DNA of 17,453 nt from Holophagales bacterium (GTDB taxonomy: Bacteria; Acidobacteriota; Holophagae; Holophagales; Holophagaceae): positions 1 to 17,453 of the forward strand of contig JAITFL010000145.1 of NCBI GenBank assembly GCA_031281385.1, written 5' to 3'. Positions within the stretch are counted from its first letter, which is position 1. Each line of letters begins with the position of its first letter. This document shows positions 1 to 8,697 of the stretch, piece after piece. The translations under genes and the position numbers were made by a program. Below the pieces are notes generated by a model. The model did not search any database, had not been told where the DNA came from, and saw only the letters and a list, made by a program, of their open reading frames with translations.

Positions 1-2
1 AC

Positions 3-1625
<1,623 letters not shown>

Positions 1626-1628
1626 TCA

Positions 1629-1670
1629 GGGCGGCGGTGCTCTATTTTCAGCAGCCCTTGGGCGTTTTTC
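1629..1670 (+). terminator. possible weak terminator between clpC and bamA
   Basis: Just after the clpC stop, GGGC plus TGCT (1629-1632, 1638-1641) can pair with AGCA plus GCCC (1650-1657), leaving a 5-nt bulge. A tight GCCC-TT-GGGC hairpin (1654-1663) is followed by a T-tract (1665-1669). GGCGGC (1630-1635) could pair instead with GCCGCC (1676-1681). The competing folds and short stems make this a weak call; read-through into bamA is quite possible. Confidence 0.3.
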
Positions 1671-1721
1671 TTTGGGCCGCCACTATTTGCATACAAACTT
1701 TTTTTTGATTGCGGAATGTAA

Positions 1722-4292
1722 ATGATCTTGCGCTTTCGTAGCCCCCGACTCCGATTCATTGGCTTGGCCGCCAGCCGTTTCTTCTGCGGCTTGGGGCTTT
1801 CGGCCATTCTGTATGCCGCCTGCGCTTGTCCATTGGTCGGGCAGGATCCCGACGTCATCGCCAAGATAGATGTCATTGGGACCCAAAAAATCACCAAAGA
1901 AAATCTTTTGTACAGGGCAGGCATCCAAGAAGGCGATGACATCCGCAGCATAGATTTTTCAGCACTCATTGAAAAACTTTGGGCCATTGGAGTTTTTGAG
2001 GACATCAAAATCAAATCCAAGGACGAAGAAGGCGGGAAGGTGCTAGTAATAGAAGTAAAAGAACGCCCCCTTGTCAAAGAGGTTGATTATCGTGGTGGCA
2101 CCACTCTTCTTTCAACAATTAATGATAAAATAAAAGAAAAAAGGTTAGAAATCACGCTCGATACAATTTATGACCCAGACTCTGCCAGAAAGATCAAAAG
2201 TGAAATTGTTGACATTGCCGCAGAAAAAGGGTTTTACGATGCCATTGTAGATGTTCAGCTAGAGCCAATGGGTGCTGGCATCTGCCGCTTGGTTTTTGAC
2301 ATTAAAGAAGGCGGAAAGATTAAAATTGTAAAAATTAAGATTCTTGGCAACCAAGTTTTTAGTGATAGGCAAATCAAAGGATTTGGCGGCATAATGAAAA
2401 AAACTAGGGAACATTGGATGTTTAGCTGGTTGACCAGCAATAGTCTGCTTGTTGAAAAAAATATTGATGAAGATGTGAAAAATTTAAAAGACGCATACCT
2501 GAAACTAGGTTATAAAGATGCTTTTGTCGGACAGCCAATAAAAGACATAAAGGATCATACATCCCCAAGGCAGCAGACAAAAAATGTCAGACTGGCCGAA
2601 TTAAACAGAAGCCCCAAACTAGATTTAAGGGCAACGCTCACCTTTCAAATCTTAGAAGGGGAGAGATACTACGAAGGCAGGCTGGGATTCGAGGGCAACG
2701 ACAAAGTCCCCGGGTTGAAAGGGACAAGGGGCGAAACTGTGTTCCGCAGAAAAATCGGGGTGGCAAGAAGGGACAGCCAGAGCTGGCTGGCAAAATTCTT
2801 CAACGTCAGGGCGCGAACCGAGGATCTGCCCCAAAATGTCAATAAATATATGGATTTTTATGCCCTCAACAAGGGCGTGGAAGAAATATCCAAGCTGTAC
2901 AGGGATCTTGCGTACATCAATGCAGCGGTTATCCCGTCTTTCAAAATTCGAGAAGAGAACGGCGTCAACAAAGTTGACACCACCATAACGATGCGGGAAG
3001 GAGAGAGATACCACATAAGAAAGATCGAGTTTGCAGGTAACACTACCACGCTGGACAAGGTGCTACGCAGGGCCATATTCCCGCTGACAGAGGGCGAACC
3101 TTTCAGCACCGAAATGCTGCAAAATTCGATGCTGGGCCTGAACCAGCTTGGTTTTTTTGACATCAAGAACCATTACCCCGACATCAAGCAAGTGGAAGAC
3201 AAGCCTTTAGTGGATATTACCATCAGCGGCGAGGAAGCCGGCGTAAACGAGTTCATGGTTTCGGGCAACTTCTACTCCGCATTTGGGCTAAGCCTTGGCG
3301 CAACCGTGTCCACCAAGAACCTTTTTGGGGGCGGACAGACTTTGGGCATCAGCGCCAATGGCGGGCAGTTCCAGCGTTCTTTTTCTGTTGCTTTCACCGA
3401 GCCATACGTCTTTGACAAGCCGTACTCCTTTGGCATGAGCATTTCGGATTCCACTTTGGAATATAGCGCAGACGTGGTTGGGGCGGATTATGCGCGAAAG
3501 CAGTTCACAAGAGGGGTGGGCCTGTCATCGGGGACAAGGCTTTCTACTTTCATGCCATCTGACAAGTGGGGCAGTTGGACGGTCTATACCCAAGTCGCGC
3601 TGGGCTACAGTCTGCGCCTGATGAGGATGGAAGGCGGGCAAAACTACTATTTCCGCACATTGGAAAGCCAAATGACTTCCACCGCCAATTTCCAGGCGGT
3701 TTACAATACCGTCAATCATCCATTCAAACCAACGGACGGCTTTAAGCTCGGCTTGTCATTCGAGTACGGCGGATGGCAGTTCGCCACCGACAAGCCATTC
3801 CACAGGACTATGATAGATTCCTCTTATTTCAAAAGCTTCGCCGAGCGGCATATCATCGCGTTGAATGCCAGCTATGGGTACCTTGCCAATCTTGGCAGGG
3901 AAGAGCTGCCAATATGGGACAACTATCAGCCAGGCGGCGAGACGAGCATCCGCGGGTACAGGTGGGGGATGGTTGGCTCCCAGCGCAGTGACAACCTTGG
4001 CAACCCAATAGTTGTTGGTGGCAACAAGCAGTTCTTGGCAAATTTGGAATACCATCTGGTGCTTGCCGAGCAGTTCAGGATTTTGCTTTTCTACGACATG
4101 GGCAACGCTTGGGGCCCTGGCGACAAAATTTTTTCAGAGGCACTTAGACGCAGCGCGGGAGTGGAGTTCAGGTTCTTTATGCCAATCAGCCCAGCTCCAA
4201 TGCGGCTGATCTGGGCAAGAAAGTTGAACCCCTATTGGTTCGACACGCTTGGCAAAACCGACTTCCAGTTCAGCATCGGTACCACATTCTGA
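1722..4292 (+). CDS. bamA: outer membrane protein assembly factor BamA (Omp85 family)
   Basis: Central component of the BAM machine that folds beta-barrel proteins into the outer membrane. The protein has 856 residues, close to the usual 800-850. Residues 1-40 are a basic then hydrophobic signal peptide ending near CACPLVGQ. Five POTRA-like units follow to about residue 505, recognisable by repeated turns such as IDVIGTQKIT, VKIKILGNQVFSDRQI and IRKIEFAGNTTTLDKVL. The barrel starts near residue 515 (NEFMVSGNFYSAFGLSLG). It contains the conserved loop-6 motif as IRGY (residues 743-746, bases 3948-3959) and ends in GKTDFQFSIGTTF with a terminal phenylalanine, as expected for a Bam signal. The ATG at 1722 has only a weak GGA upstream. 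The part encoding POTRA1-3 (roughly 1870-2640) is visibly richer in A+T than the rest. skp follows, the usual partner. Confidence 0.96.
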   Translation: MILRFRSPRLRFIGLAASRFFCGLGLSAILYAACACPLVGQDPDVIAKIDVIGTQKITKENLLYRAGIQEGDDIRSIDFSALIEKLWAIGVFEDIKIKSKDEEGGKVLVIEVKERPLVKEVDYRGGTTLLSTINDKIKEKRLEITLDTIYDPDSARKIKSEIVDIAAEKGFYDAIVDVQLEPMGAGICRLVFDIKEGGKIKIVKIKILGNQVFSDRQIKGFGGIMKKTREHWMFSWLTSNSLLVEKNIDEDVKNLKDAYLKLGYKDAFVGQPIKDIKDHTSPRQQTKNVRLAELNRSPKLDLRATLTFQILEGERYYEGRLGFEGNDKVPGLKGTRGETVFRRKIGVARRDSQSWLAKFFNVRARTEDLPQNVNKYMDFYALNKGVEEISKLYRDLAYINAAVIPSFKIREENGVNKVDTTITMREGERYHIRKIEFAGNTTTLDKVLRRAIFPLTEGEPFSTEMLQNSMLGLNQLGFFDIKNHYPDIKQVEDKPLVDITISGEEAGVNEFMVSGNFYSAFGLSLGATVSTKNLFGGGQTLGISANGGQFQRSFSVAFTEPYVFDKPYSFGMSISDSTLEYSADVVGADYARKQFTRGVGLSSGTRLSTFMPSDKWGSWTVYTQVALGYSLRLMRMEGGQNYYFRTLESQMTSTANFQAVYNTVNHPFKPTDGFKLGLSFEYGGWQFATDKPFHRTMIDSSYFKSFAERHIIALNASYGYLANLGREELPIWDNYQPGGETSIRGYRWGMVGSQRSDNLGNPIVVGGNKQFLANLEYHLVLAEQFRILLFYDMGNAWGPGDKIFSEALRRSAGVEFRFFMPISPAPMRLIWARKLNPYWFDTLGKTDFQFSIGTTF

Positions 4293-4316
4293 TGGTTCCA
4301 ATTAATCACCAACGTA

Positions 4317-4345
4317 TTGCAGCCAATCGTCCATTTGTGTAAAAT
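4317..4345 (+). promoter_or_regulatory. promoter of skp
   Basis: TTGCAG (4317-4322) and TAAAAT (4340-4345) are separated by exactly 17 bp in the gap between bamA and skp. Transcription would begin near 4352, giving a leader of about 19 nt with the AAGGAG ribosome site. This suggests that skp can be made independently of bamA read-through. Confidence 0.6.
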
Positions 4346-4370
4346 CTCTAATTGATACAAAGGAGTGACC

Positions 4371-4943
4371 ATGAAACTTGTTAAGCTGGCATTGCTGTCC
4401 GCCTTGGCGTGTTCAGTCCCGATGCGCGCCCAAGAAGCGCCCCGCTTCGCTTATTTTGCTTTGGAGCATGTGCTTGAAAACTCTGCCCAAGCCAAGCGGG
4501 TCTTTGCCGAGGCAGAGGTTTTGGGCAAAAAGCTGGAAGAGGAAATCAAGACAAAAACCACCGAGTTGCAGCGGATGGAGCAGCAACTGACGTCTTCCAG
4601 CATTTCGGATGAGGGGAAAAGCAGGATTGCCAGAGAACTAGAAGACGGCAAAACTTCGCTTAAAAGGCTACAAGAAGACGCCCAGTCACAGTACAGCAGG
4701 GTGGCCCAGTCGGCTCTGGCTCAGCTAAACAAAGAGATACTTCCAATCGTAGAGGCACTGGCCAAAGAACAAAAACTTAACTGCGTATTGAATTTCAATG
4801 CCAATCTCAACCCTATCGCTTGGGCGGACGAAGCATGGCTGTGGCGCTTCTCGCAAGAAGTTGCAAAGCGCTATGACGCAGCTTACCCGGGCAGCGGGGC
4901 GGCCAAGCCCGCAGCCGCTCCAGCAGCGCCGGCCAAAAAGTAA
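4371..4943 (+). CDS. skp: periplasmic chaperone Skp/OmpH family
   Basis: Holds unfolded outer-membrane proteins in the periplasm for delivery to BamA. The 190-residue product has a signal peptide (MKLVKLALLSALACS, likely cleaved after MRA at about residue 20). A short strand segment (PRFAYFALEHVL) opens the domain. A long charged coiled-coil segment at about residues 40-125 (KLEEEIKTKTTELQRMEQQL and following) would form the tentacle arms. The last 14 residues are an Ala/Pro/Lys-rich tail (KPAAAPAAPAKK), common in Skp relatives. Start choice: AAGGAG at 4360-4365 is 5 nt before the ATG at 4371. The GTG at 4365 overlaps that site and cannot be used with it. Placement straight after bamA supports the call. 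Confidence 0.92.
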   Translation: MKLVKLALLSALACSVPMRAQEAPRFAYFALEHVLENSAQAKRVFAEAEVLGKKLEEEIKTKTTELQRMEQQLTSSSISDEGKSRIARELEDGKTSLKRLQEDAQSQYSRVAQSALAQLNKEILPIVEALAKEQKLNCVLNFNANLNPIAWADEAWLWRFSQEVAKRYDAAYPGSGAAKPAAAPAAPAKK

Positions 4944-4958
4944 ATAGAGAACATAGAA

Positions 4959-5939
4959 TTGAGTTCAGTGCTTATCACCGGTGGGGCTGGCTTCATCGGG
5001 TCTAACTTCGCCCATTTTTGGGCAAAAGAAAAACCGCAGGACAAAATCGTCGTGCTGGACAAGCTGACGTATGCTGCCGATGTGCGGAACCTGGAAGGGA
5101 TGGGCAATACTAGGCTTGTGGTCGGAGACATCCAGAACTTGGAGCTGGCTAGGCACCTGCTGGATTCTTTTGAAATCAGGACAGTCGTGAACTTCGCAGC
5201 CGAGAGCCACGTGGACAACAGCATCAAGGGGCCGGCGGCGTTTATCCAGACAAACCTCGTGGGCACATTTTCCCTTTTGGAAGCCGCTAAGCAGGCTTGG
5301 GCGGGCGAAAAGACGTGCAGGTTTTTGCACGTTTCCACCGATGAAGTCTATGGGGCCCTTGGGGAAACTGGCAAATTTACAGAAGAGACCCCATACGCTC
5401 CCAACAGCCCCTACAGCGCGTCCAAAGCCGGCAGCGACCATCTAGTCAGGGCCTATTTCCATACTTATGGCCTGCCAGTGCTGACGACCAACTGCTCAAA
5501 CAACTACGGCCCAAGGCAGCACCCCGAAAAATTGATCCCCTTGGCTATAACGCGCATGTTGAAAAACGAGCCCATACCCATTTATGGGGATGGCAAGCAG
5601 GTGAGGGACTGGCTTTACGTTGAAGACCATTGCGCCGGTATTTTTGCCGTCCTTCAAGGCGGAAGGTGCGGGGAGACATACAACATCGGCGGAAGCAACG
5701 AATGGAAAAACATTGACCTGATAGACCTGCTCTGCGACGAGGTGGACAAGGCCATCGGCAGGGAACAAGGCACCAGCCGCAAACTTAAGACATTTGTCGA
5801 GGACAGGCCAGGGCACGACAGGCGCTACGCGATAGACGCGTCAAAGATAGAGTCCGAACTGGGCTGGAGCCACAAGACGAGTTTCCCCGATGGCATTTCC
5901 AAAACGGTGCAGTGGTATCTGGCCAACTTTGGCAAGTAG
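4959..5939 (+). CDS. rfbB: dTDP-glucose 4,6-dehydratase
   Basis: NAD-dependent short-chain dehydrogenase that converts dTDP-glucose to dTDP-4-keto-6-deoxyglucose, the step after RfbA on the way to dTDP-rhamnose and related sugars of surface polysaccharides. Visible motifs are the nucleotide-binding TGGAGFIG at the N-terminus, AAESHVDNS, the catalytic HVSTDEVYG, the YSASK tyrosine-lysine pair, NCSNNYGPRQHPEKLIPL, and the substrate-binding DRPGHDRRYAID. Length is 326 residues, slightly shorter than the typical 340-360. The start is taken as TTG at 4959, 8 nt after a weak AGAGA; GTG at 4968 would remove three residues and also fits. It begins 15 bp after skp and may share its transcript. No other rml/rfb gene is in the window, so the final sugar cannot be deduced. 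Confidence 0.93.
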   Translation: MSSVLITGGAGFIGSNFAHFWAKEKPQDKIVVLDKLTYAADVRNLEGMGNTRLVVGDIQNLELARHLLDSFEIRTVVNFAAESHVDNSIKGPAAFIQTNLVGTFSLLEAAKQAWAGEKTCRFLHVSTDEVYGALGETGKFTEETPYAPNSPYSASKAGSDHLVRAYFHTYGLPVLTTNCSNNYGPRQHPEKLIPLAITRMLKNEPIPIYGDGKQVRDWLYVEDHCAGIFAVLQGGRCGETYNIGGSNEWKNIDLIDLLCDEVDKAIGREQGTSRKLKTFVEDRPGHDRRYAIDASKIESELGWSHKTSFPDGISKTVQWYLANFGK

Positions 5940-5949
5940 CCAAGCTGGT

Positions 5950-5983
5950 CATTCATTGCGAAGCTTCGCCTTCCGAGTGAATG
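5950..5983. repeat. hairpin in the rfbB-purD spacer
   Basis: CATTCA (5950-5955) pairs with TGAATG (5978-5983), and inside lies the perfect 12-bp palindrome GCGAAGCTTCGC (5958-5969). There is no T-tract, so it is not a standard terminator. It lies 31 bp before the purD start and could be a processing or regulatory site. Confidence 0.4.
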
Positions 5984-6014
5984 TGGGGCGGGTGCAACAC
6001 AGCGGAGTGAAAGA

Positions 6015-7319
6015 ATGAAAATATTGCTGCTGGGTTCGGGGGGGCGCGAACACGCGCTGGCCATTAAACTGACGGAATCAGCGACGCCTGTCGAGCTATT
6101 CGCCGCTCCGGGTTCCGATGCCATCTCCGGGCGCGGAACCTGCCTGCCGTATTCGGTGGATGACAAAGCCTCGTTGCTTGGCTGGGCAGCCGAAAACCGC
6201 CCCGACTTGGTGGTCATAGGCCCGGAGGCCCCGCTGGTGGGCGGAATGTCGGACGAATTTGCCCGCATTGGCATCCCGGTTTTTGGACACCCCGCAGCCA
6301 CGTCAAAGCTAGAGGGTTCAAAGTCGTTTGCCAAAGAGTTCATGTTTCGCAACAGTGTACCCTGCGCGGCTTCCAAGACAGTGAGCGAATTGGGCGAGGG
6401 CGAGGCGGCCATCAATGATTGGGCTTACGGCTTTCCCATTGTTGTAAAGGCCGATGGACTGGCGGCGGGCAAGGGAGTGGAACTCTGCCAAACAAAGCAG
6501 GAGGCCCTTGAGACGCTAAGGGCTTTCTTGGCCGGCAAGTTTGGGGACGCATCAAAGACCGTTGTGCTGGAAGAGCCGCTGTTTGGAATGGAGCTCAGCC
6601 TGCACGTCCTGGTTGACGTGACAGAAAACGGCGCGGCCTACTGCATGCTGCCCGCCTGTCAGGATCACAAGCGGATATTTGAAAACGACTTGGGGCCAAA
6701 CACAGGGGGCATGGGGGCATTTGGCCCCATACCATTTTTGAGGGAAGAGGACGTTTGCCGCATGAGGGCGGACTTGGTCGAGCCGACAATAAAGGGCATG
6801 CAAAGCGATGGTCTGGAGGGGCGGGGCGTGCTGTTTTTAGGTATCATCTGGACCAAAGTGGGCCCAAAGCTACTGGAGTACAACGTCCGCTTTGGTGACC
6901 CAGAAACGCAAGTGCTGATGCAGCTATTGGACGAAGATTTGCCAAATCTGCTTTTTTCAGTCGCCACGCACAAACTAGAGCGAAAAGAACCAAGAGTATT
7001 TCCAGGAACTGCCATTTGCGTTGTCCTTGCAGCCCAAGGCTATCCAGGTCCACCGCAAAAGGGCGCGGACATAGAGATCAAATCTCCAAAGTGCTCCATA
7101 ATCCATGCGGGTACAATAAAATCGCCAAGTGGCTGGAAGGTGGGCGGTGGACGCGTTGTCAACTTGGCAGTCCGCGCCGGAAGCCTGGAAGAAGCAAGGA
7201 GCATGGTGCTTGAGGATTTGGCCCAAGTGGGATGGCCTGATATGCAAGTCCGAAGGGACATCGGGCTAAAAGCCCTGCTGCACGCTCGTTCAGGGAAAAC
7301 AGTTGAAGACCTTTGGTGA
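6015..7319 (+). CDS. purD: phosphoribosylamine-glycine ligase (GAR synthetase)
   Basis: ATP-grasp enzyme for the second step of purine synthesis: phosphoribosylamine plus glycine plus ATP gives glycinamide ribonucleotide. It has 434 residues, the normal length. The N-terminal domain opens with LLLGSGGREHAL. The ATP-grasp core shows VKADGLAAGKGV (residues 144-155) and LGPNTGGMGAFGP (about 226). The metal- and substrate-binding EYNVRFGDPETQ follows at about 288. The C-terminal domain contains a GAR synthetase C-type segment (HAGTIKSPSGWKVGGGRVVNL). GGAG at 6004-6007 gives a well-placed ribosome site. No other pur gene is nearby. It ends 6 bp before the convergent dtd gene. Confidence 0.96.
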   Translation: MKILLLGSGGREHALAIKLTESATPVELFAAPGSDAISGRGTCLPYSVDDKASLLGWAAENRPDLVVIGPEAPLVGGMSDEFARIGIPVFGHPAATSKLEGSKSFAKEFMFRNSVPCAASKTVSELGEGEAAINDWAYGFPIVVKADGLAAGKGVELCQTKQEALETLRAFLAGKFGDASKTVVLEEPLFGMELSLHVLVDVTENGAAYCMLPACQDHKRIFENDLGPNTGGMGAFGPIPFLREEDVCRMRADLVEPTIKGMQSDGLEGRGVLFLGIIWTKVGPKLLEYNVRFGDPETQVLMQLLDEDLPNLLFSVATHKLERKEPRVFPGTAICVVLAAQGYPGPPQKGADIEIKSPKCSIIHAGTIKSPSGWKVGGGRVVNLAVRAGSLEEARSMVLEDLAQVGWPDMQVRRDIGLKALLHARSGKTVEDLW

Positions 7320-7325
7320 GGCTGG

Positions 7326-7763
7326 CTATTTTCTGTCTAAGACAAACGTGACGGGCCCATCGTTGACCAGTTCTACTTCCATGTGTTCCTGAAAAAAGCC
7401 TGTATTCACGTTCAATCCGAGGTTCTTTAGCTGCGACACAAAGATGTTGAACAATGTGTGCGCCTCGCTTGGCGGCATCGCCGAGTCGAAGGACGGCCTT
7501 CTCCCCTTGTCTATGCTCCCCGCCAGCGTGAATTGGCTCACCGCCAATACTTCGCCGCCAACGTCTGCCAGCGGCAGGTTCATCTTGCCGTCAGCGTCCC
7601 CAAACAGCCTGAGCCCTGCTATTTTGTTGGCGCACCAAGCCGTTGTTTCGCTCGTGTCGCCCTTTTCCAGGCCGACCAGCAACAACACGCCAACGCCGAT
7701 TGACGCGCTTTGGTCGCCGCTCTGCACTTGGGCACGGCTGACCCTTTGAATGACTGTCCGCAT
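7326..7763 (-). CDS. dtd: D-aminoacyl-tRNA deacylase
   Basis: Cytoplasmic proofreading enzyme that hydrolyses D-amino acids (and glycine mischarged on tRNA-Ala) from tRNA. The 145-residue protein has the two signature motifs: SQFTL (residues 76-80) and NDGPVT (134-139), which carries the Gly-cisPro pair used for chiral exclusion. KGRRPSF and the N-terminus MRTVIQRVSRAQV are also typical. A GAGGAAG ribosome site lies just upstream of the ATG on the minus strand. The gene stands alone, converging on purD and divergent from a small unknown gene. Confidence 0.96.
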   Translation of the reverse strand: MRTVIQRVSRAQVQSGDQSASIGVGVLLLVGLEKGDTSETTAWCANKIAGLRLFGDADGKMNLPLADVGGEVLAVSQFTLAGSIDKGRRPSFDSAMPPSEAHTLFNIFVSQLKNLGLNVNTGFFQEHMEVELVNDGPVTFVLDRK

Positions 7764-7781
7764 TGGTCTTCCTCGGCTAAA

Positions 7782-7790
7782 CTTATACCA
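7782..7790 (-). promoter_or_regulatory. extended -10 promoter of dtd
   Basis: Read on the minus strand, TGG followed by TATAAG (hexamer at 7787-7782) makes an extended -10 element about 18 bp before the dtd start. No convincing -35 is seen. The site touches the first base of the opposite-strand gene's ATG at 7790, so the two divergent genes share this junction. Confidence 0.45.
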
Positions 7791-8080
7791 TGATCATCCA
7801 CGATTTAGACGATTTGGTGCTGGAGCAGGGCGATGGTGAAGCGGCGGTCGAAGAATTGGGGCGCGAAGTCATTTCCGAGGGGCAGTGGACAGTCGTGGCG
7901 TATTTGGTGCGGACCCGGGACAGGGAAGACGCTTGGCAAGGGCCATTCCTATGGCTGCACCGCTACCAAAAGGTGAGCCAAGGGTGGAAGCTCGCCAGCC
8001 GATTCAGGACCACCGAGCCGCGCCAATTGGCAAAGCTTGCCACCGTGCTTCAGAAGTGGGATCAGGAATTTTTGTCCTGA
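7790..8080 (+). CDS. small protein of unknown function
   Basis: A 96-residue product that I do not recognise. It has an acidic N-terminal part (HDLDDLVLEQGDGEAAVEELG) and a central region of alternating hydrophobic and polar residues rich in tryptophan (GQWTVVAYLVRTRD, GPFLWLHRYQKVSQGWKLASRF). A basic and helical C-terminus ends in LATVLQKWDQEFLS. There is no signal peptide or membrane segment. It reads as a real, soluble, possibly single-domain protein, because composition and codon use match its neighbours. The ATG at 7790 lacks a Shine-Dalgarno sequence; GTG at 7817 is an in-frame alternative without one either. A leaderless transcript would fit. It is divergent from dtd, and its last 19 bp overlap the 3' end of the gene on the other strand. 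Confidence 0.6.
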   Translation: MIIHDLDDLVLEQGDGEAAVEELGREVISEGQWTVVAYLVRTRDREDAWQGPFLWLHRYQKVSQGWKLASRFRTTEPRQLAKLATVLQKWDQEFLS

Positions 8081-8613
8081 TCTTTGTTGATAAAGTTTTT
8101 GCTGCGCCCCCATGATTCTGGCGAGGGTACGACGTAGTTCGAGGTAGGCTTTTTTGGCCCTACGTATTCGTCGAATGGCTTTCCGAGGCGGCTCTTGAAG
8201 CGCATGAACAACCACGTGCAGCATATCAACAAGAAGATCTCTGGAAATTCCATGGCCAGCCTGCCAAGCGAAAACCTGTATGCAGGGGGGGACGTTCCAA
8301 CGGAGACGTATGGCGGCCAGATGATCCACAGTTTTTGGCCTGGCTCCACGCCAAATAGTTCCTCTTTTGGAAGCCTTGTCGCCTTTTGTCTGCCCTCTTT
8401 ATCCACCGTGATAAGGACATCCGTAAAAACATCGTTGATGTCTCGCTGAACTTGGCCCACCAATACCAGGCTGATGCCTGGCCTCTGCCACCGCCCCGTT
8501 GCGGCCAAAAGGGCCACAAAGTGCCTCGTCAGCAAAAACCAAGCGAAAAGGGCTATTGCAGCCCACAAAAAACCATCAATTGCGATTCTCCATGCCTTTG
8601 TGCGGTAGAACAT
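8062..8613 (-). CDS. unknown membrane protein with two transmembrane segments
   Basis: A 183-residue product. A hydrophobic helix lies at about residues 11-37 (IDGFLWAAIALFAWFLLTRH) and another at about 124-141 (FPEIFLLICCTWLFMRF). Between them is a roughly 85-residue soluble loop with strand-like repeats (PGISLVLVGQVQRDINDVFTDVLITVD, PGQKLWIIWPPY). A polar C-terminal tail of about 40 residues follows. The order helix, beta-rich loop with a PGQK-type turn, helix resembles DUF3592-like proteins, but this is only an analogy. AAAGGA is well placed before the ATG. It lies 84 bp downstream of serS on the same strand and may be read from the serS promoter. No function can be assigned. Confidence 0.72.
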   Translation of the reverse strand: MFYRTKAWRIAIDGFLWAAIALFAWFLLTRHFVALLAATGRWQRPGISLVLVGQVQRDINDVFTDVLITVDKEGRQKATRLPKEELFGVEPGQKLWIIWPPYVSVGTSPPAYRFSLGRLAMEFPEIFLLICCTWLFMRFKSRLGKPFDEYVGPKKPTSNYVVPSPESWGRSKNFINKDQDKNS

Positions 8614-8697
8614 GCGATGTCCTTTGGTGGAAATTAGACAGGCCGAAAACGAAAATGATTGGATATGGATGGTGCAAAATAGCCGCGTGCGCCTTGT

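Noticed and set aside
4365..4370. GTG start for skp two codons upstream
   Set aside because: It lies within the AAGGAG ribosome site that serves the ATG at 4371.
4371..4420. Skp as a lipoprotein (cysteine at residue 14)
   Set aside because: The residues before the cysteine (A-L-A) lack the usual leucine at -3, and a normal signal peptidase site follows at MRA.
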